Of a stretch of DNA of 64,000 nucleotides, positions 60,593-64,000 are shown piece after piece. Each line of letters starts with the position of its first letter. Position 1 is the stretch's first letter. The notes beneath the pieces were generated by a model. The model saw only the letters and a program-made list of their open reading frames with translations. It was not told where the DNA came from and ran no database searches. The position numbers were made by a program, and so were the translations under genes. Source of the DNA: CAIYZT01 sp947461435 (GTDB lineage: Bacteria; Pseudomonadota; Alphaproteobacteria; Rhodobacterales; Rhodobacteraceae); contig OZ260083.1 in the NCBI GenBank assembly GCA_965284435.1, positions 3,224,001 through 3,288,000 of the forward strand. Reading direction: 5' to 3'.

Positions 60593-61374
60593 ACGCAATC
60601 GCAAAAACGCCCTTGCGAGGACTGTGGGCATTAACGGCCCTTTCCGTGGCCTTGGTTGCACTTTGTCTGATTTGGGCAGCCTTCGACACGCGCACCTTTC
60701 AAGGCATCGCTGTCTGGATCAAACCCTTGAAATTCAATATCTCCTTCGTCGTCCTTTTCGGCACTCTGGCTTTTGTCGTGGCGCGTTTAAGCCCCCCCTA
60801 TGGCCAAGGTCGCACCCTGACCATCGTCGTGCATATCATGGCCGCCGCCTTGCTGTTTGAGGCGCTGTACATCACCGCGCAGGCGGCGCAGGGGCAAGGG
60901 TCGCACTACAATGACGGCACGCCGTTTCATCAGGCAATGTATGGGCTGATGGGGATCGGCGCTGTGTCGTTGGTGATCGGGGTCGCCGTGATCGGCGGGC
61001 TGGTTTGGCGCGACAAGGCAGCCGCCTTCACCCCCTTGATGCGCGAAGCGATCGTCGTCGGCTTTGGGCTCAGCTTTATCCTGACCATGATCACCGCCGG
61101 AACCATGAGCAGCCTGCCGGGCCATTTTATTGGCGATCCGGGTCCGAATGGTGCCGTCTTGCCCCTTCTGGGCTGGTCCGCCAGCGTGGGTGATCTGCGG
61201 GCCGCGCATTTTGTGGCGCTGCACGCGATGCAAGGTCTGCCCATTTTCGCCCTCGGGGTGCGCGGCGCGCGGCAGTCTCACCTTTGGCTGCGCCTTGCGG
61301 CCTGCCTGTGGGCCGCGCTTACGCTGGGCCTTTATGTGCAAGCCTTGGCCGGGCAACCCTTCTTGCGCTTTTGA
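60589..61374 (+). CDS. Conserved seven-TM membrane protein
   Basis: A 261-residue protein with about seven TM segments (for example LWALTALSVALVALCLIW, FVVLFGTLAFVVARL, MYGLMGIGAVSLVIGVAVI, LRLAACLWAALTLGLYV). Conserved-looking polar spots are WIKPLKFNISF, GNGxP-like GHFIGDPGPNGAVLP and HFVALHAMQGLP with two His, which could bind heme or metal (inference). Translationally coupled to the ABA4-like gene and followed by a strong terminator, so the two form an operon divergent from tetR. Confidence 0.72.
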   Translation: MNAIAKTPLRGLWALTALSVALVALCLIWAAFDTRTFQGIAVWIKPLKFNISFVVLFGTLAFVVARLSPPYGQGRTLTIVVHIMAAALLFEALYITAQAAQGQGSHYNDGTPFHQAMYGLMGIGAVSLVIGVAVIGGLVWRDKAAAFTPLMREAIVVGFGLSFILTMITAGTMSSLPGHFIGDPGPNGAVLPLLGWSASVGDLRAAHFVALHAMQGLPIFALGVRGARQSHLWLRLAACLWAALTLGLYVQALAGQPFLRF

Positions 61375-61398
61375 TCCTTTGGCACCGACAGATGAAAT

Positions 61399-61432
61399 GG
61401 AAAAGGCCGCCGAAAATCCGGCGGCCTTTTCC
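61399..61432. terminator. Bidirectional terminator between membrane protein gene and gcrA
   Basis: GGAAAAGGCCGCCG (61399-61412) pairs perfectly with CGGCGGCCTTTTCC (61419-61432) around a 6-base loop, with A and T runs for both directions. Confidence 0.92.
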
Positions 61433-61455
61433 ATAGGGTCAAACCGTGACGGTCC

Positions 61456-62070
61456 CTACCGCCGGCGATCGCGCCGCGCGCTCATCGGCTGGAACGCCAC
61501 GCCGACATGGGCCTCGCAATAGGGTTTTCCGGCAACCGACGGCAGGCCGCAAAACCAGAAATCTTCGGTTGCAGGGTCGCCCACCGGCCATTTGCAGGTG
61601 CGTTCTGTCAGTTCCATCAAGGTCAGCCGCTTGGCCCGTTTTTCAACTTCCCGCACCGACGCCAAGGCTTCTGGCGATATCTCATTCAACGACGGCTGCG
61701 GCGGCAAAGGCTGCCCCGCAGGAATAATGGCCTTGCGCAAGGGAATGGGCGCGATTGTGGCCGCAGCGGCAGGGGCCGGACGCTCGGGCGCGGGCGGCGC
61801 AGCGGGGCGCGGCGCTGGTTCTGCGCGGGCAGCGGCAGGTTCAACCCGGGGGGGAACGGCAACCTCTGGCTTGCTCGGTGTCGGGGCGATCTCGGGCTCA
61901 CCCTCGTCCTTGTCAGATCCGCCGACGCGGTTGGACAGGCCCAAACGGTGCACCTTGCCGATCACGGCATTGCGCGTCACACCGCCAAGTTCCTTGGCAA
62001 TCTGGCTGGCCGACTGGCCTTCGGCCCACATGCGCTTCAGGGTCTCGACCCGTTCGTCGGTCCAGGACAT
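61456..62070 (-). CDS. gcrA: Cell-cycle regulator GcrA
   Basis: Sigma-70-associated transcription factor of the alphaproteobacterial cell cycle, working with CcrM-methylated sites in Caulobacter. The 204-residue protein opens MSWTDERVETLKRMWAEGQS, then ASQIAKELGGVTRNAVIGK and VHRLGLSNRV, and ends with the conserved MELTERTCKWPVGDP, FCGLP and YCEAH. The middle is a Pro/Ala-rich linker. ATG 62070 is chosen over an extension to 62097. Confidence 0.93.
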   Translation of the reverse strand: MSWTDERVETLKRMWAEGQSASQIAKELGGVTRNAVIGKVHRLGLSNRVGGSDKDEGEPEIAPTPSKPEVAVPPRVEPAAARAEPAPRPAAPPAPERPAPAAAATIAPIPLRKAIIPAGQPLPPQPSLNEISPEALASVREVEKRAKRLTLMELTERTCKWPVGDPATEDFWFCGLPSVAGKPYCEAHVGVAFQPMSARRDRRR

Positions 62071-62326
62071 TGTCGTCTCCGCTGGTTTGAGGCCCAAATT
62101 TGCCCCTTTTTTCGGGGGCGACGCCGTGCACTACGCAAGTCTATCCCCGGGCAAAGCGGATACAAGGCCAAAGCCGCCTTTGCAAGCGGTCGATGGCCGT
62201 TTGCGCGCCAAAGTCTGCAGGCCCCGCGAAAGAGTGCGCTCGATTTGCCCTGAAACCTCTGGCATCGCGACTTGCCGTTTGGCCCCGATGCGCGTTAGGC
62301 TTTGCCCTGATCAAAGGACAAAACGC

Positions 62327-63466
62327 ATGACACAAGCGACGCATTCCCCAAATCCCGATCTTCTTGTCGGGTCAGACGCCCGCCCGCGTTGGAATTCAGC
62401 GCCGCATCGACGCCATGGCTTTCACAATCTGCACAGTTTGTCACGATACGTGCAGTCCTTTCGCGCCGCCGCCGTGCTGGATCTGCGCCTGTCGACCGAT
62501 CAAGCCATCGCGCAACGCGAAGATGTGGCGCGGCTTTGCGCAAACCCATGGTTTTCCGGCATGGTCGTGGCCGAAGGCAACAAGATCCTGTACGAACGCT
62601 ACGCCGCTGATTTCGGTCCCCATCAACCCCATTCCATCATGTCCATTTCCAAGACCGTGATGAACCTGGTCCTCGGAGGGCTTCGCGATTCAGGGTCTTT
62701 GGACCTGAACAAGACCGCCGGGCATTACCTGCCTTGGCTCGGTGCCGGATACAGCGCGGCACCTTTGCAAGACATCGCAGACATGAACGTGAACAACGCC
62801 TATGACGAAGACTACCTCAACCCCGACGCCATGGTCTTTCACCACGAGGCGGCGACCGGCATGCGGCTCCCATCCGGCCCCGAACAGGATGGCAAGGCCT
62901 TTTTGGCCGGAATTGGCCTTGATCCGGGCACCACGACCACCGTCAATCCAACGCGGTTCTGCATGTACCGCAGCGCAAACACCGATGTTCTGGCCGCCGT
63001 CGCCGAAGAGGTGAGCGGCCGACGGATGTCGGATTATCTGGCCGATCTGGCCGATGCTGCCGGGGTTGAAGGCGCCATCCATGCGGCAGGCGACCGCACC
63101 GGTTTTCCGCTGATGAATGGCGGTCTTTGCGTCACGGCGCGCGATCTGGCCCGATATGGCCTTTTGATCGCGCGGCGCGGGGCGGGGGTGAACGGATCGC
63201 AGTTCGGATCTTCCGCTTTCTTGGACGAGACCCTTGGTCGGGGTGTCCCCATGCCGCCGCCGCGCAGCTCTCTGCGGTACTCCAACCAGTTCAACACCTC
63301 GGGCCGGTGGCTCGGTCATGGGGGATATGGCGGTCAGTACATGCTGGCCGACATGACAACAGGCCGTGTGGCCGTCTTCTTGTCTGTGCTCGACACCGAA
63401 GATGGGTATTTCAGCAGCTATTATCCGCCCATCATCCAGATGCTGGCCGAAATCTGCGCCACGTGA
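62327..63466 (+). CDS. Serine hydrolase, class C beta-lactamase family
   Basis: A 379-residue protein with no signal peptide. The nucleophile motif is SISK in HSIMSISKTVMNLVLGG near residue 107, followed by a Y-x-N-like YRSANTDVLAAVAEEVSG and a late GHGGYGGQYMLADM that fits the third motif (H-x-G). Fold and motif spacing match class C beta-lactamase-type esterases or peptidases. ATG 62327 has AAAGGA eight bases upstream. It is a distant relative of the hydrolase at 36029-37180. argD follows 228 bases later. Confidence 0.85.
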   Translation: MTQATHSPNPDLLVGSDARPRWNSAPHRRHGFHNLHSLSRYVQSFRAAAVLDLRLSTDQAIAQREDVARLCANPWFSGMVVAEGNKILYERYAADFGPHQPHSIMSISKTVMNLVLGGLRDSGSLDLNKTAGHYLPWLGAGYSAAPLQDIADMNVNNAYDEDYLNPDAMVFHHEAATGMRLPSGPEQDGKAFLAGIGLDPGTTTTVNPTRFCMYRSANTDVLAAVAEEVSGRRMSDYLADLADAAGVEGAIHAAGDRTGFPLMNGGLCVTARDLARYGLLIARRGAGVNGSQFGSSAFLDETLGRGVPMPPPRSSLRYSNQFNTSGRWLGHGGYGGQYMLADMTTGRVAVFLSVLDTEDGYFSSYYPPIIQMLAEICAT

Positions 63467-63526
63467 TGGCAAGCCGGGCCAACGCGGGCCAAGGACTTTC
63501 CCCTTCCCCCTTGTGTGCCAGACTGC

Positions 63527-63532
63527 TAAGAT
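63527..63532 (+). promoter_or_regulatory. -10-like hexamer of the argD leader
   Basis: TAAGAT, six bases before the leader-peptide ATG at 63539. No good -35 lies 16-18 bases upstream, so the promoter is tentative. Confidence 0.35.
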
Positions 63533-63538
63533 GGCGCG

Positions 63539-63586
63539 ATGACAACCACAGGTTTGCCTTTCCGCCTTCTGCGACGTCGACGCTAA
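63539..63586 (+). CDS. Arg-rich leader peptide of argD
   Basis: A 15-codon ORF, MTTTGLPFRLLRRRR, lies 107 bases before argD. Five of 15 residues are Arg and four are consecutive at the end (CGA CGT CGA CGC) just before TAA. The ATG is six bases downstream of TAAGAT and has no clear ribosome site, so it may be translated leaderless. The Arg codons fall in the 5' arm of a hairpin. I infer arginine-responsive attenuation of argD; not proven. Confidence 0.6.
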   Translation: MTTTGLPFRLLRRRR

Positions 63587-63622
63587 CAGCGTCCGCGCGG
63601 AACTGACGTGGCCCTTTGGCCA
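63574..63622 (+). promoter_or_regulatory. Candidate argD attenuator structures
   Basis: GACGC (63579-63583) pairs with GCGTC (63589-63593), enclosed by ACGTC (63574-63578) with GACGT (63605-63609). The 5' arms are made of the leader's Arg codons. A further hairpin TGGCC-cttt-GGCCA (63609-63622) shares base 63609 with the first structure. No T-run follows, so a Rho-dependent or translational switch would be needed. Confidence 0.4.
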
Positions 63623-63693
63623 GACTCCAACTCCCTAGTTGACCTTTCTTGCAGGCTTTGGCACCCCTTTGCCTTCGCAATAGGAACCTCACC

Positions 63694-64000
63694 ATGATCC
63701 CTGTCGTTTTGCCCACCTACAACCGTGCACCGCTGTCCTTTGTAAAGGGCGAAGGCTCTTGGCTGACCACAGACGACGGCAACCGATACCTTGACCTTGG
63801 GGCAGGGATCGCGGTCAACGCCCTTGGCCACGCAAACCCCGATCTGGTCGAAGCCCTGACCCAACAGGCGCAGCAGCTGTGGCACGTGTCAAACCTGTAC
63901 CGCATTCCCCAGCAGGAACGGCTGGCCCTGCAACTGGTGGACAAGACCTTTGCCGATACGGTGTTCTTCACCAACTCGGGGACCGAGGCCTGCGAGCTGG
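63694..64000 (+). CDS. argD: Acetylornithine/succinyldiaminopimelate aminotransferase (C-terminus beyond window)
   Basis: PLP-dependent class III aminotransferase of arginine (and possibly lysine) synthesis. The visible 102 residues begin MIPVVLPTYNRAPLSFVKGE and include LTTDDGNRYLDLGAGIAVNALGH in sections, LWHVSNLYRIPQQERLA and VFFTNSGTEACEL, all typical of ArgD. The PLP-binding Lys lies beyond base 64000. Start ATG 63694 with AGGA upstream. Confidence 0.93.
   Translation, partial: MIPVVLPTYNRAPLSFVKGEGSWLTTDDGNRYLDLGAGIAVNALGHANPDLVEALTQQAQQLWHVSNLYRIPQQERLALQLVDKTFADTVFFTNSGTEACEL

Overview
The window is a 64 kb stretch of an alphaproteobacterial chromosome, most likely from the Rhodobacterales (Rhodobacteraceae or Roseobacter group). 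The evidence is a GcrA cell-cycle regulator, a bacterial phosphatidylcholine synthase, a SAM/SAH-type riboswitch in front of metK (a class known from Rhodobacterales), a DUF1127 small protein, a ybgC-tolQRAB-pal-cpoB-tilS-ftsH cluster and uniformly GC-rich coding sequence. About 65 protein genes are dense and mostly on the minus strand. I see no rRNA, tRNA, IS element, prophage or CRISPR array.

Layout. 1-5 kb: fhs (cut by the window edge), a MOSC protein, a Tam-like methyltransferase and ftsH. 5-12 kb: tilS, cpoB, pal, tolB, tolA, tolR, tolQ and ybgC, the trans-envelope constriction machine. 12-16 kb: a stand-alone S-adenosylmethionine decarboxylase, an unknown protein and ruvB-ruvA-ruvC. 16-26 kb: a DUF1127 protein, prmA, msrA, a methyltransferase, DUF6958, priA, a transaldolase-family enzyme, DUF484-xerC, pcs and an EamA transporter. 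26-30 kb: ogt and ileS, the latter behind an isoleucine-rich leader peptide. 30.4-34.3 kb: the accessory-looking part, two paralogous membrane-anchored LuxR-type regulators interleaved with three PepSY-like exported proteins (two with long acidic tails) and a further exported acidic protein. 34.6-46 kb: trpB, a serine hydrolase, trpF, lapA-like, ihfB, rpsA, DoxX, a nitroreductase, a capsule-type protein, cmk, a membrane protein and aroA. 46-60 kb: trmB, a VOC protein, queF, a P-loop kinase-like protein, a YdcZ transporter, metK with its riboswitch, lnt-corC-ybeY-phoH, a lipoprotein/OmpA pair, miaB, a putative glycosyltransferase and rimO. 60-64 kb: a TetR gene divergent from two membrane-protein genes, gcrA, a second serine hydrolase and the start of argD behind an arginine-rich leader peptide.

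Regulation. Three biosynthetic or tRNA-charging genes seem to sense their own amino acid or cofactor through RNA: metK (SAM/SAH riboswitch), ileS (16-codon leader with five Ile codons and alternative hairpins) and argD (15-codon leader ending in four Arg codons). In the last two the leader ATG lies exactly 6 nt after a -10-like hexamer, so both may be leaderless leader peptides. These two leaders and the LuxR/PepSY locus are the least explained and most interesting parts of the window.
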